Origin: Roridomyces roridus
Taxonomy: Eukaryota; Basidiomycota; Agaricomycetes; Agaricales; Mycenaceae
Direction: 5' to 3'
DNA length: 64,000 nt
NCBI GenBank assembly: GCA_029378245.1
Contig: JARKIF010000004.1
Span: 1,488,001 to 1,552,000, forward strand
This document shows positions 1 to 11,365 of the stretch, piece by piece. Position numbers and translations under genes: made by a program. Positions within the stretch are counted from its first letter, which is position 1; every line of letters starts with the position of its first letter. Below the pieces are notes generated by a model. It saw only the letters and a list, made by a program, of their open reading frames with translations, searched no databases and had not been told where the DNA came from.

Positions 1-2271
1 GGACAAGTACCCTAGAGTATAGGAGGCCAGCACAACCAAGATCAGCTGAATACCTGCACAGAAAGTAAAGTTATATGCATAGAGATTTTGTGATCATTTT
101 GGATCATTCTGTTGATAGAAGACAAAGGGAGTGGAATCTGGGATATTTGAAGTCACCAATGAGGAAAGGGAACTCAGGGGGTCCAGAAAGTGTCCTTGAT
201 CATGAAGGTTGGTGGAGAATCCATGGAGTTCTGCTCAAGAGCTCTACTGGACATTTGACCGAATTCTTACCCTACAATCCTGCCAGACCCAAACACAACC
301 AGTGGAATCTTGCAAATGGTCTTGCAAATATGGATGGATGGAGCAATTCTAAGATGTTCCATCTAGTTTTTAGACTCCCAATACATGTACATGGCCCTGT
401 AGGTGCACAACAAGGGGGATCAGCTCAAAATGATCACACTCATAACTCAGGTTTCTCCTCATGTTCTGGCCAGTTTCTTTGCTCTAATGGGATCTAATGG
501 CAAGGGAAATGTTCACTGTGGTGTTGGAACCAATGCATTAGCCACAGGTATTGAGAACTGGTGCACACTTACATTTGACAGAATTGAGTTGAAATCTCTC
601 TGGAATCAAGGGCCTTGGTTGAACCTTCTTCAGATTAGAGTTAATATGAGCCAGGATCAGACTTACAGGCTACAGATCACACATCTGGGCACCAGAATCA
701 TTCAGTACCAGGAAATCAGTGTGTGCAATCATACAGCAATTGTGCCTCTCAGTCAGTGTAAATGGGGGTTGTAAATACATGGAGTGCATGGGAGGGAGTG
801 CTGCAATAGTTCTATGAAGATTCAAAAGAATTGAGGCAATGGTGCTAAAGGTATGAAGGCAACAAAAATGGGATGAGGGTACTGGGATTTGAACTTGCGA
901 CCTTGGCAAAAACAAGTAATAAGGGAAGAATTATTAGAGAGACAAGTAACCAATACACTAGACAACCAATACCTTGAAGCACTGGGGAGTCATGTCAGCT
1001 ACCAGGTACACCTCTTTTGTCCACCCCCCAGACCTACCATGCCGCTGTGCCCTAAAAAATCACCATCAAAACACCCTGAGCAATAGGCCATACATTTTGA
1101 ACCATCCAATACAGGCATTTCATTTTTCTGAAGCTGGGGTTTGGAAAGTATTTTGCATTCTGTGAGCCAGCCAGGCATTTTGAGCCAGTATTGTATAGGG
1201 TGATTCTGTAGCTGCAAATCAGCTCTACAACTTTGATTTTTTTGATCCCCGATCATTTCTGATCCATGCCGAGCATGTGTAGTCAATTGATGCAGTGGTA
1301 TCAGTCATCTCTGGAGCCATTGATGGCAATTTAAGATATTAATATCAATTACCCATTAAATAGAGCTTAACCGAGAGTTAATCTGGTTGTTCAGTATACC
1401 CGATACTGCCCCAGGATGCCGCCCTGATCCCTGTGATGGATACGGTGAGAGATAAGAGATTCAGTGCCTTTTGGGTATAGATAATATTTAACGTGTTCTT
1501 TTGCAATACCTACGGATGATTGGTAACATGTTTTTTTGCAAAAGTTTTACTGTATCTAGTGAGTTAGGACGGGGTTACGGTAGGCCGGAAGGCCAAGGAT
1601 GAAATTTGAATTGTGGCATCGGACATCGGCAGAGTTCGGCTCAGTTTCGGTTGTCCTATCACGGTCTGGACCCCGACACGACCACATGCACACCGTGACA
1701 GGTCGCGTCAGGTCGTCCTCGTCGCCGTCCCTCTATTATTTGGACTGTAAAAGTGCGGGATAAAGACAGCATTTTCAAATGATTGTCAGCTCGGAGCACA
1801 TGTATTTCTCAAAGCCTCTCTAGTGTCTACCGAAGAAGTGAAAGCATATGAGTATATGTATCCCAGCCAGATGATATAGTCAGCTTTGGCTTTCCCAATT
1901 GATCATAGACACCAGCTGCCCGAACATCAAACTCCTCAGGCACCCATCTCATGCATTCTTGGAAGGCTGCCGTATTGTGGAGGCAGTCAACACTAGAGGG
2001 TCGGCCAGACAGAACCAAGAGAAGCCCAAGAATGACAGAACAATAGTGTGGTCATTCAAGAGGAGCCACTATGGAAGTACATGGTGGTCAAGACCAAGAA
2101 GAGAAGATATCTATCAGTAAGATAAACGGTCACAATCAATGTGTAACATATATGGAATGGTGATGTAAATAAGATAAGATAAGTAAATGGGAATATAAGA
2201 TATATATCAGATAAGATCAGGAACATCCAGCATGATCGGACTAGATGTCTTGTGAGTAGTAAGTGCCAGAC
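1..2271. other. Gene-poor repeat-derived stretch
   Basis: I see no supportable protein gene here. Open frames are short and overlap on both strands. The stretch holds a tRNA-like block near 877-973 and two pieces whose inverted copies lie elsewhere in the window: about 1120-1250 (partner near 36110-36235) and about 1565-1735 (partner near 27431-27610). It reads as fragments of old transposons. Confidence 0.5.
877..973 (-). ncRNA. tRNA-like Pol III head, probable SINE remnant
   Basis: Read on the minus strand, the block begins GGTATTGG and ends CCAGTACC, which can pair as an acceptor-like stem with one G-U. It contains an A-box-like TTGTCTAGTG followed by TTGGTTA, and a B-box-like AAGTTCAAATC at 886-896. 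The T-stem does not pair cleanly, so a working tRNA is unlikely. tRNA-derived SINEs keep exactly these two Pol III boxes. The tail and copy number cannot be judged from one copy. Confidence 0.4.
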
Positions 2272-3395
2272 TTACAATTCTTCCCGTGTTTTGGGCAGCA
2301 TAGCGCGAAGTTCGTCTACCACCTCCTTCGGAACTTCAGCTCCAGCACGTTGCAGACCAAAGTTAGTGGGATTGTGGAAAACCTCTCTCGGAGAGACACC
2401 CGATGGCAGGTACTTCTCTTTCTGGTTTCGAGTCTTGTGGTGATTCCAGTACGTGACAAAGTTGTCCATGGCTGTCTTGACAATCTTGGACCACAGCCAT
2501 TGGAACAACAGACTGCCAAAAGAAGTGTAAAGAGACGAAAGTATATTATTGGGCAGGAACATACATGTCAAGCTCGAGACCAATGTTGATCAGATTCTCA
2601 CTCTTGCCTGAAAGGATTGTTGCCTTGAGATCGTGGCCGGTGAACTGGAGAAAGTAGCTCCAGATGGATTCGATCGGAAGGTTATCCGTGCTCTTGAGGG
2701 CGACGACGCCGGGGGCGGGACCTGGGATGAATTTGGCACTGAAATATGGATTAGTAGAAGCAAAATAAGTAGCCTGTGGGTGCGCACCGAAGAAAATCAT
2801 GCAAATCTTTCATATATCTGGTCTCCGTACCACCGTCGACAGTAAGTTGCACAGGCATCCCTGTGAGTGAGAAAATGTAATGACAACAAGTTTGAGTAAG
2901 GGTAGCAAGCCACTTACATCCCATCTTCTCGACAAGGTCAAGATATAGGTGCCCACACGTAATACCACAGCGAGCGTTCGGTACCACCTCCATCAATACT
3001 ATGAATCCACTGCTGTGGCATCGACCACCGTAGACATCAATACCAGCGGAGCCCATCCGAAGTGCCTTGAAGTTTAATTTCTCGTGGCCATCCAGGTGAA
3101 TCTCGTAGAAAACGGCAACATTGGTGAGAACAGTGCGCGGCTTGCGGTGGCGCTTGGTGGGAAACCGCCGTTTGGCCCCGTTTGGATCCAGTGCATGCAT
3201 AGTTTCTCGAACAAGTGATCTGAAGAGGAGTGAAAATCCATAAAATGATTGTGAGCGTAGACCCACCGCGGAAGAGGTGCTCCCTCTATGATGGCTACCC
3301 GCTTCTGGATTGTGCTGGGGCCATTCGTTCCGGTCGGATTCTCCGCCATTTGTTTTGCGATGAGAGACACGGAGATGTGCTTTGGCGGAGGTCAA
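2272..3395 (-). CDS. DDE integrase/transposase-like protein (mobile element)
   Basis: This is a retroviral-integrase-fold protein of the kind found in basidiomycete DNA transposons. It would cut and join DNA in the nucleus. The minus-strand exons give the acidic triad in order: D in IHLDGHEKL, D in LTVDGGTET and E in NLPIESIW. A C-terminal block with FVTYWNHHKTR and LPSGVSPREVF is also typical of this integrase group. Three GT-AG introns join the pieces: after VEKMG near 2925, after HDFLR near 2800, and near 2580-2530. The start at 3395 is the first Met of the open frame; a further upstream exon is possible, but an LTR begins 50 bp away. No terminal repeats were found around it, so it may be an orphan transposase or a domesticated copy. 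The family call rests on motifs only. Confidence 0.7.
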
Positions 3396-3445
3396 CGTGC
3401 CAAGACAATCTTGTGCTGCTGATTCAGATTCTTGAGCTTTGAAAC

Positions 3446-3946
3446 TGTTATATCCATGTCACCAACCCCGTCCTTCCGACATCCTCCGACCACCTCCGGT
3501 CCGGAACATCTCCGACTGTTCCGGACGCTCCGACCAATGATGCATCCGATTCGTCGTATTGCACAATCCGATAGGGTTTTCACGCAATGAAGTCGTTCTG
3601 AGCGTTTCCCTTATTGTGATTATCTTTATCATCTTCTTTCTTATTGTTTAACATAGAGCTTATTGTCTTTCGCGCTTCTGATTCCATTTGGTCGTGTCAT
3701 ACTTACTTAGTATAAATAGGACATACGATTGTGATGTACGTCAGTAGTTAATCAACGTGTGTTGCCTCCGCAATTCCTCTGTGCCAATCTAGTCTCCGAG
3801 TACTCCTCTCTCGGAAGTCAAGTGGCTGGTGCGCTCTCCCTCCGAGTAGCATTCACCTCATCCGGATCACCCTCGGTCTACGTCCCTCCGACCTCCGACC
3901 TCAGGTTCCGGCCCCTTTGTCCTTACCCTCCGACACGGACATTACA
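3446..3946 (+). repeat. LTR (family A, copy 1), apparently solo
   Basis: The 501-bp block starts TGTTATATCC and ends ATTACA. A second, 508-bp copy at 16607-17114 is nearly identical, differing mainly by one extra 7-bp CTCCGAC-type unit. The TG...CA ends are those of an LTR. It contains a TATA-like TATAAATAG near 3712. The flanks are GAAAC on the left and TAGCC on the right, so there is no target duplication, and no primer-binding site follows. That suggests a rearranged or recombined solo LTR. Confidence 0.75.
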
Positions 3947-4399
3947 TAGCCACATAGCATTATTTCGGTGTATTCGGGTTTCAGTCAAAAGGTGCGGTGC
4001 CAGAATGAGCTTCAAGCGCTGAGTGACGAGAGCGGTGGCGAGCGCAGTGATACATGCTTACGACAAGGATCGACAGTGGCTATGTACGTCAAAATACTCT
4101 TTCTTCACGCGACCACACCCGTATTGGCGCCCAGAGACTTTGGACAGGGGTTCCAGGGCGTGCCTTTCAATGAAATCCAAGCTACTGGCCGGCACTTTCT
4201 GCGGCAACAACTCAAGTTCCAGTCAGTCCAATAAGCGAGTGCTGTGTATACATATTACAAAATACCCGACTGTAAGTCCGGCGATTCTTTCGCTTGCTGA
4301 ATCCAGGAGGCCGCAAATATCAGCCGTTCAAACTTGTTTCGTGTCTGGACTCGAGCTCATATATATAGGTAAGGAGGACCACTACGAAAACACGGTGTC

Positions 4400-6516
4400 A
4401 TGGGAAGCCAAGTTCTCGATGTACAGTTCTGCACGAATCCCGATGACCCTCGCCTCTGTTGCCGCAGCCACTTCCCCAACAAAACAGAGACTGGTCTCTG
4501 TGGCCGGTGCCACGACATTTCCAAGGCCACAAGCGATGAAGAGCGCCAAAAAATCACGGTACTCCTGTTTGTTGAGCTACATTTTGATGTCCACTTACAA
4601 GTCGTTCAGAAAATGCCTTGCTGCCAGGGCTGCAGCGCGGTCATTGCGTTCATGATCGGAACCCTGTGCGGTCTGTGCCAGCGTAAAACGGCCGCTCCAG
4701 GTGTGCTACTCCTCATATAATCCACTCTTCGTATAATGCTAATCGGCGTGCCAGATAATGTACGCGTTCCCACCCCGCAAACTCCGCAAATTCCTGTCCC
4801 AGAGAACCGACCCCCTCTGATTAATATCGGCAACGGCAATCCAACCGAGACCCAGGAGCTCATGCGTGCACGAATCCAAGCTCGAGCGGCAAAGGATATG
4901 GTCAACAACACGCCGTCCTCTGTCCCGGGTAAACGCTCGATTTTCTTCCATATGGTACCAGTTGCACCCAATCCGGAAGCCGTTCGGGTTATGGGTGTTG
5001 CCTCGAGGCATTTTGACGAGACGGAATCATTCCAAGGTGAGTGGTCATGGTTCTATGGTGGGACCTTTCTATAAACTCTTTAGACTGCATCGACATTTTG
5101 ACTGACCGCTGGTCGAGCGAGTGGGGCAAACGGTGTTCTGAGCGCCTTACAAAGTGAGTACTTTCGCATCGTGGCATAAAAGACCGGGAATAATGCATCC
5201 CATAGAAAGCATCTTGTTCTGCATTTTCTCAAGGGCGAGACCTTCATGCCAGACAGCGACATCGGCACCGTCGCAGAATTCTATGATGCCCACCAAAGGT
5301 TGCCCAACAGCCATCGTGATAAGTGCTTCGCTCTGCCGCCCAAGATGAAGATCCCTGGGTTGTACATCTATCTGGAGGCGCTCATCCTGGTTGAGGAGGT
5401 ACATTTCTGCGAGTTTTCCGGGCGCTGAGTTCTAACCTGTGTCAAGTTCGAGAGGGATAACCGTTGTGTTGTCCCCTACTTCATTGTCAAACCTAAGGCA
5501 CAGAAAAGCCACGGTGGGCGTGCTCAGTTCGACAACAATGATGAAGAGGTGATGCAGAGTGTCAAGCGCCCTCGTAGTGAGTGTTTATGCCCCCCTTTGG
5601 GCTTGTTTTACTCAAGTTGCTGCCAGCTGAGATAGCGCTCCGCTCATCCGTTCCACCCCTGACCTCATCATTCCGGCCCAACATTTTCCAGGATATCCAG
5701 GTCTTGTTTGCAAAATCGGCCGTCGATGCTAAGGGCCAAGTCACAATTGGTGTCCCCGACATGAATGCTGAGCAGCCGACGGAGCCTGTTTCAATTTCAA
5801 CGGAGATTCTTTCTCAGGGAGAATCACAATATGTATACAAGGTGCGGACAATTCTTGACTCCAACTATTCTTTGCTCACCAATTCATATTCTAGGGTCTC
5901 TATAAAGGCCAGCTGTATGCATTCAAGCGTTTCAAAAATGTTGGGGAGGGTAAAAATAATGTTTCATTGACGCAGAATCAAGACCAGGTTGTGCTCGAGG
6001 CTAAACGGCTCCTCCGGCTTGGTTGGTTCAACAGTAGCTTTGAAATGTGTGCCCAAGAGTGTAATGTGGCCATCGAAGGTACGTCTTTCAGGCAGAGTGT
6101 GATTCACAATCATTTTAAAGAATCACAGCCACTCGTGTCACAGAGGTCCTCATCGCTTTCGAGATGACACCCCAGGATAAAGATCCCAGTACGGCATGCG
6201 GTTATCGAGACTACGATATCACTCTGGAAGACACGCCAATGGTTTGGCTCATGGAGCCGTTTCGCCCCGGCAACAGCGAGAAGTGGAGTGGCACTAACCA
6301 ACATCCCTCCCACACCGACAGCGCACTCGGTAGCACCATCAATGCCTTTGCTCACTTTGTTTATGAGGCGAGCTTTGGGACCATCGCCGTGGCGGATATA
6401 CAAAGTATGATTTCAATTCTGATTATACTGTTTGATGGATGCTGAACTCACCCAGCCTCTCGCGGTCGTGTCGGCAACAAAGCTTTCGACATCCTGTTTG
6501 ATTTGACCACTCACAC
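4400..6516 (+). pseudogene. Alpha-kinase gene, 5' part (interrupted by insertion)
   Basis: This is an atypical alpha-type (MHCK/eEF2K-like) serine/threonine kinase. It starts MGSQVLDVQF and has two Cys clusters near the N-terminus (CTNPDDPRLCC...CGRC and CCQGC...CGLC), followed by a KRPR stretch that could be a nuclear signal. The kinase domain begins near 5850 with GLYKGQLYAFKRFK, whose lysine should bind ATP. It continues through VTEVLIAFEMTP, MVWLMEPFRPG and the signature FVYEASFGTIAVADIQ (near 6360-6403). At least seven short GT-AG introns were read, for example 5036-5086, 5154-5206, 5398-5447, 5580-5694, 5842-5894, 6079-6131 and 6404-6455. The frame is open in each exon up to PSRGRVGNKAFDILFDLTTHT, where a 4,578-bp element begins at 6517. 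The gene continues at 11095 and 27086. Confidence 0.85.
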
Positions 6517-7500
6517 CACCTCTGGGACCTATATAACCCCTCCAATAGGAATGGACACCCCAAGCAGGTGTCCATTCTAATTGGAGGGGATAGAGGCCGG
6601 CTCCCTATGTCACAATAAAGAGCGGGATAAAAGCTGCAATAAAGTCGCATATTAGTACGTCTAGACTTACAAGTTACAAGTACCAGATAGGTGTTGCAAT
6701 ACAGTCGTGCCGATTGATCCCCCATCGTGATCTTGGCTCAAAAAGGGAATTACTACCACTAAGTACATTCTACTTATTCTGCAGTACTCTCTCCCGCTTG
6801 TCCGCATCAATCCTGAGGGTTGAAGAGCAAGTCCGAGACGTACCCGTCATGTGCCTAAGCCATCGCCGTTGGCCGGACAAATAGTCCTCATCTACCGCCA
6901 TGTACACTCGCCCCCACCCGCCCTATACCCCTGCTGCGCGCATCCCCGCCCGCCCGCACCCTACAATCCGCCCTCGCATTCGATAGAACAGAGGACACCC
7001 GCTGTTGGTTCTGTACCGTTGCATCCCACATGGCGGACACGGTCCATTCATAGGATAGGAAACAATGGGTGTGAATATGAGGAGCTGCTGGGGAAAGAGG
7101 GCGGGGGGAGTAGAGCAGGACACCGGGTCAAGGTAGATGGTGAAGTAGGGAGCGGCGAGCAGGAACTGGGTTTCCGAAGCTGATACTGCCGAGTTGAGGG
7201 CGAGATTGCTGCAGCACAGGGTGGGATGGGCGCAGAGGCGCGAGGGTTACGAGGTGTACCGTGTTGAAAGCGCGACAGGTGGGAGAATTTGGCCGCTCGG
7301 GCGTCAGGAGGAGGGCGAATGGTGTGGCAGAGAACGATGCAGCCAGGAGTGCGGGCTTGGTACAGGATGGGCAGGACGATCTGTAAGTCTTAAGTCTCGG
7401 GAGTATGAACACAGTTAATAATCCAGCGTGAACACCAACACGGGTTGGGAGTTCCAGGGGTGGATCTCTTCCCGACGGTTTATGGCTCGGCCGGACAGGG
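6517..7500. repeat. Left long inverted arm of the 4.58-kb element
   Basis: The arm is GC-rich inward of 6850 and AT-richer near the tip. It matches the right arm in reverse complement in long patches: the tip to ~6775, the CTCTCTCCCGCTTGTC patch near 6785, CTACCGCC near 6893, and the GGGAGTTCCAGGGG patch near 7447. Open frames within it are proline/arginine-rich and non-conserved. Confidence 0.7.
6537..6589. repeat. Subterminal hairpin, left arm
   Basis: CCCCTCCAATAGGAATGGAC starts a 23-bp stem that returns as its near-perfect complement ending TTGGAGGGG after a 7-bp loop. The same hairpin, with compensated and partly different bases, is at 11022-11074. Confidence 0.75.
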
Positions 7501-8556
7501 AGGAGGATGAATACTCCAATACTTACTCACCTAGCCTAGTACACCAACGAGTCTCGCAGATGAGGTCGACACGTCCCTTAACGGTTGAAGCGCCAGGGAG
7601 CGCTGCTTGAGAGCTAGTAAAGGCGGCATGGGGAAGGGAGCGAATGCTGGGCGATGTGCCACATAGTGGTCGCCATGGCGTCGCCGCGACAAGGCTCACC
7701 AAAGGCTCACACCAAGCTCCCACGAGACACAACCGGTGCTGGGAGGAGGAGTATTAACTCTTGGGACTCTGTCAGCGAGGAGCGTTGATAGAGAGTGAGG
7801 CGACGCATGAGTAGCCAAAGCTACCGAATACCAATCACACCGACATCTATCTTGCATCCATTGCTTGTCCATCGTACCAGGTTAGTCGAGGGGGGTGTCT
7901 GAGCCGTCAGAAGATCCCTTTTTCGCGGTGAATCAACGGTGCGAAAGTGAATGAGGAGAAGAGTGGATGCGGAACGAGAGAGCTGGGCGATCACATGACC
8001 GATCAACAACAATCAATTGCACGAACTAGATTGGCGATCCTCGTACCTCCATCGCCAGGTGAGCTGGGCCGTCTTCTGTATATTCATTGAGGTTAATCCG
8101 TTGCATCTTTCCCTGTATATAATAATTACATCTGCCTTCAGGATGCCCACGGAGGGACAAATTCAGACTCAGCGGCGTCCCAATGCCCGTGTCCGATGAA
8201 TTCAGGGCCTTTCTGCTGGTCTGTGTGGTCGATATACTTCATTTAACTCCCTCTGAACCGCTGGAAATGCACCGGGCTGCTTTTCTGGTCATTCAGACAG
8301 GTTCCTTGGCCATCCTACGCAAACGGCACCCTCCAATCCTGTTAGCCAGAGTTCTCGGATGACTTCAACCTTGCCCAGTCAGTTCCTCGAACCGGTGAGA
8401 CGAATGAATGCCCTATACAGCCGCATATAATATTTTCAGGAAACCGGCCTGGGAGGAATGGATACACACCTTGGGAGATCCGATTTTCCTCGGAATAACT
8501 CCTGGGTATGCCCAGTTCCATTAATTGAGTTCAGTTCTGACTCAGGTTTGCAGTGC

Positions 8557-9017
8557 GAGGCCGCCATTGACGAAAGAAAGTCGTGTCACTGACCTACCAC
8601 GCATGATCTCAGCCATTGATTTTTTTCTTCGAAGCTGAAGGCCCAATTCTGGGGAACTGAAGGGGCAGAACTTATCTAGTGACATACCGTACCTCATTTG
8701 AATTATTTCAGATTTGTTGGACAAGAGCAAGTGAGTGAGTGTGTCACTGAGCTCGTGAGTGAAGAACCGAGAATGGAAATGCATGCGTATCAACCTTGAC
8801 ATTCGTTCGTCAACCCATATCCTCAGCCCACACAATGACTATCTGGGCTTAAATGAGTTTCAAATCGTGACTAGATGTCCTATAAGTCCTTTATTTCCCG
8901 GAGAACTCACAGAGTCACAAGAAAAAAATGAATGCTCAAGATCAAGCGCCAGCGTGGTAGGTCAGTAACGCTCGTGGTAAGTCAGTAACACCGCTTCTTT
9001 TTGTCAATGGTGACCTC
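8557..9017. repeat. Nested inverted-repeat element (MITE-like)
   Basis: The left arm 8557-8601 contains CCATTGACGAAAGAAAG and CACTGACCTACCACG. The right arm 8951-9017 contains the reverse complement, with the GTGGTAGGTCAGTAAC unit duplicated in tandem. No target duplication could be fixed by eye, so the ends are approximate. Confidence 0.5.
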
Positions 9018-9939
9018 ATACCTCACACCTCGGCACAAATTCGACTGAATTCGGGACCTGGGGGTGTGCAGAAGATATTCCGCGCAAAACCGGATCCCTG
9101 AATGCTCATTCTGCTCCGCCCAGTTTCCTGGAAACAATGTATGTAGTTTTATGGGACAACCACTGGGCTGGGTCGTTTAGTAATCTGAATGAGACGAGTT
9201 CCAGCTCGCACGAACAACTTGGAACCAAGATTACATACAAGCTATCGATTAGGATGCTCAATACAACCATCTGGGTTGCAGTGTGAATTGCGGTTACTTG
9301 TAACCAGAAAGAGAGATCGATTTCAGGGAGTATCTGAATTGACAGGAACATTAAAGATGGTTGAAAATACTAATAGTCGAAAGCGCGTGCCAATACACCG
9401 TCAACTCCGAAAGTGGCAGAGAACGAGAATTTTGACGGCAGATGTAGATATCATTTTGAGGCACCTAGCTCAGGGACTGCTCTGAATAATATAAAGACTG
9501 TTAAAATGGGCACTGGCCGCGGGATGAACCACAATGGGCGGTTCTTGAAGGCGGGTTCGTGCAATTGCATGTTGTTGATGCATCATGTGATCGCCAACTC
9601 TTTCTCTTGTACACCCATCTCGCTCTCGACACATCACCGCCCTGGACCAACCCTGGACGACCTCTACACCACCAACGAACTTCTCCTACTGCGGAGGGCA
9701 TCCCGAGGGGTTGCACAAGGGCGTGGCCTTCGTTGGTAGCTGGCCTTGAAGGGCATTTGGTGGATTCGGATGCCGGTGCGTCACCTCCCTCTGGATATTG
9801 ACCCTTCTCACTAATAGGGCCTGTAGAACCTACCCTCCTTCCCCTCCCCTCAGACCTCCAACAACTGGCTCACGACCCGCAGCCTCGTCACCATGCCACG
9901 GCAGACTACGTGGCAGATTCTCCCTTGTCGGGTTGCGCG

Positions 9940-11094
9940 ACGGGAAAGCCATAAACCGCCAGGAAGAGCTCCGCCCCTGGAACTCCCAACCTGCGTTGGC
10001 CGATGTCTGTCATCCATTCGTTGCTGGAACCGTGCTTCAATTGTCGGAGACCCATTCGCAGGCCATCCTGATTCGCCAGCATCCCACTCGCATGACACCT
10101 GACGCCTCCCGTGCACAGTATACACTCTATGAGACCGCCCGCGCCTTCTGCTCTCAACAATGTCGTTCCACTTACATCCCCTCGCGCTCCAGCGACGCCC
10201 GGATCTCACATCCCCAGGGCCCAATCTGCCAGAGCCACCGGTCCGTTCTGTTCCTCACCATCCTCCCCGCTCTCCGGTGCTCCATTCTCTGTTGCCGTTT
10301 GGATCTCACAGGCGGGATATCCTCGTTTCCTTTCCGCTCGACGTGCATTGCCTATACATACCACCTGGACCCCGGCGTGCTCACAGAGTGATCGCAATGA
10401 TCGCAAGTGCAGAAGGCGGATGGAGGTGCGGAGGGACGGTGACATAAGGGCGGGTATCCATACGGACGAAGCACTGGGGCAGGTGGTCTACGAGGGGTGT
10501 TGCCAGCACGCCAGGCAGGATATGAGCGGTGAGCACAGCAGGCCGGTGGAGGCGTTGGGGTATTGCGGGCGTGGGGAAGAAAGCATGCTGCGACGTGAGT
10601 GGGAGTGCGCGCAGCAGGGAGCAACGGTATAGGATGCGTACCGGCGAGCCTACCTGGCGGTAGGTGAGAACCATCCGTTCGGCGATGGAGACTGAGGCGG
10701 AGGGTAGGAGATGCCGGTGGACTCGGTTGGGAAGCCGACGGTCGGGGGCACATGATGAGCACGTCTTAGACTTGTTCTTCAGGTTCGCTCAGCTCAAGAC
10801 TGATGCCGACGAGCGGGAGAGAGTATATTGCGGAGTACTAGAATGCATCTAGTGGTAGTAATTTCCCTTTTGAGCTAAGATCATGATGGGGGATCACTCA
10901 GCGCGACTCTTATTGCAACATTGCCTAGTACTTGTAACTTGTAAGTCCGTACATATTAAATCGCGACTTTATTGCGACGTTTATTGCACTCTTTATTGCG
11001 ACATAGGGAGCCGGCCTCTATCCCCTCCAATTAGAATGGACACCTGCTCAGGGTGTCCACTCCTATTAGAGGGGATATATAGGTCCTAGAGGTG
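9940..11094. repeat. Right long inverted arm of the 4.58-kb element
   Basis: This is the reverse-complement partner of 6517-7500. It holds the second subterminal hairpin at 11022-11074 and ends GGTCCTAGAGGTG against the ACTCACAC duplication. Its open frames (for example 10352-10762 on the minus strand) are low-complexity, proline-rich and not credible genes. Confidence 0.7.
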
Positions 11095-11196
11095 ACTCAC
11101 ACTCCCGATGGGTAAGACTTGATTCAACTAATACAACATCCTACTGAACCTGCATCTGTCCCACAGAGCAAGTGGTGTCGGTGATCATGGTCAACA
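11095..11196 (+). pseudogene. Alpha-kinase gene, middle part (between two insertions)
   Basis: This 102-bp island of host gene lies between two elements. It continues the frame broken at 6516: THTPDG, then a GT-AG intron 11112-11166, then ASGVGDHGQ. GVGDHG is the glycine-rich nucleotide loop of fungal alpha-kinases. The exon is cut at 11196 inside the codon after GQ by the large element, whose ACA duplication is 11194-11196. Confidence 0.85.
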
Positions 11197-11365
11197 CACA
11201 GGGGGGAAGGCATCTTTTCCGCGGCCCGGAAATACATTATTTCCGCAACATTTACTCAATGTTTCCGCAGTATTTCCGCCAACTTTTACGAGCCGCGGAA
11301 ATAATATATTTTCCGTGACTTCTATCAAAATTGATCCCGATTTCCTCATTATTTCCGCATCTACG
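11197..11365. repeat. Left subterminal repeat region of the 15.9-kb element
   Basis: The motif TTTCCGC or its complement GCGGAAA recurs about ten times here, mostly as ATTTCCGC(A/G) and CCGCGGAAAT. The right terminus (about 26900-27085) has the same motif at similar density. CACTA transposases bind such subterminal arrays, which is the inference here. Confidence 0.6.

Larger units (their letters stand above)
6517..11094. mobile_element. 4.58-kb fold-back DNA element inserted in the alpha-kinase
   Basis: Left end CACCTCTGGGACCTATATA and right end (reverse complement) CACCTCTAGGACCTATATA form the terminal inverted repeat. An exact 8-bp duplication, ACTCACAC, lies at 6509-6516 and 11095-11102. 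Inverted similarity continues for about 1 kb inward on each side: 6517 to ~7500 against ~9940 to 11094. For example, a GGTTGGGAGTTCCAGGGG core near 7443 matches its reverse complement near 9978. Each arm carries a 53-bp hairpin. No transposase was recognised in the central 2.4 kb, so it looks non-autonomous. An 8-bp duplication fits hAT or P; long arms are more usual in MULE or foldback elements, so I leave the superfamily open. Confidence 0.85.

Noticed and set aside
877..973. A functional tRNA gene
   Set aside because: The T-arm does not pair, the A-box is interrupted and no clear anticodon loop can be drawn.
9798..10632. Overlapping frames of 173-197 codons in the fold-back element
   Set aside because: Arg/Pro/Ser-rich, in the GC-rich arm, with open frames on both strands. 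No transposase motif.
6517..11094. The two arms as LTRs in opposite orientation
   Set aside because: The ends are inverted, lack TG...CA, and the 8-bp duplication flanks the pair. A single DNA element explains all of it.
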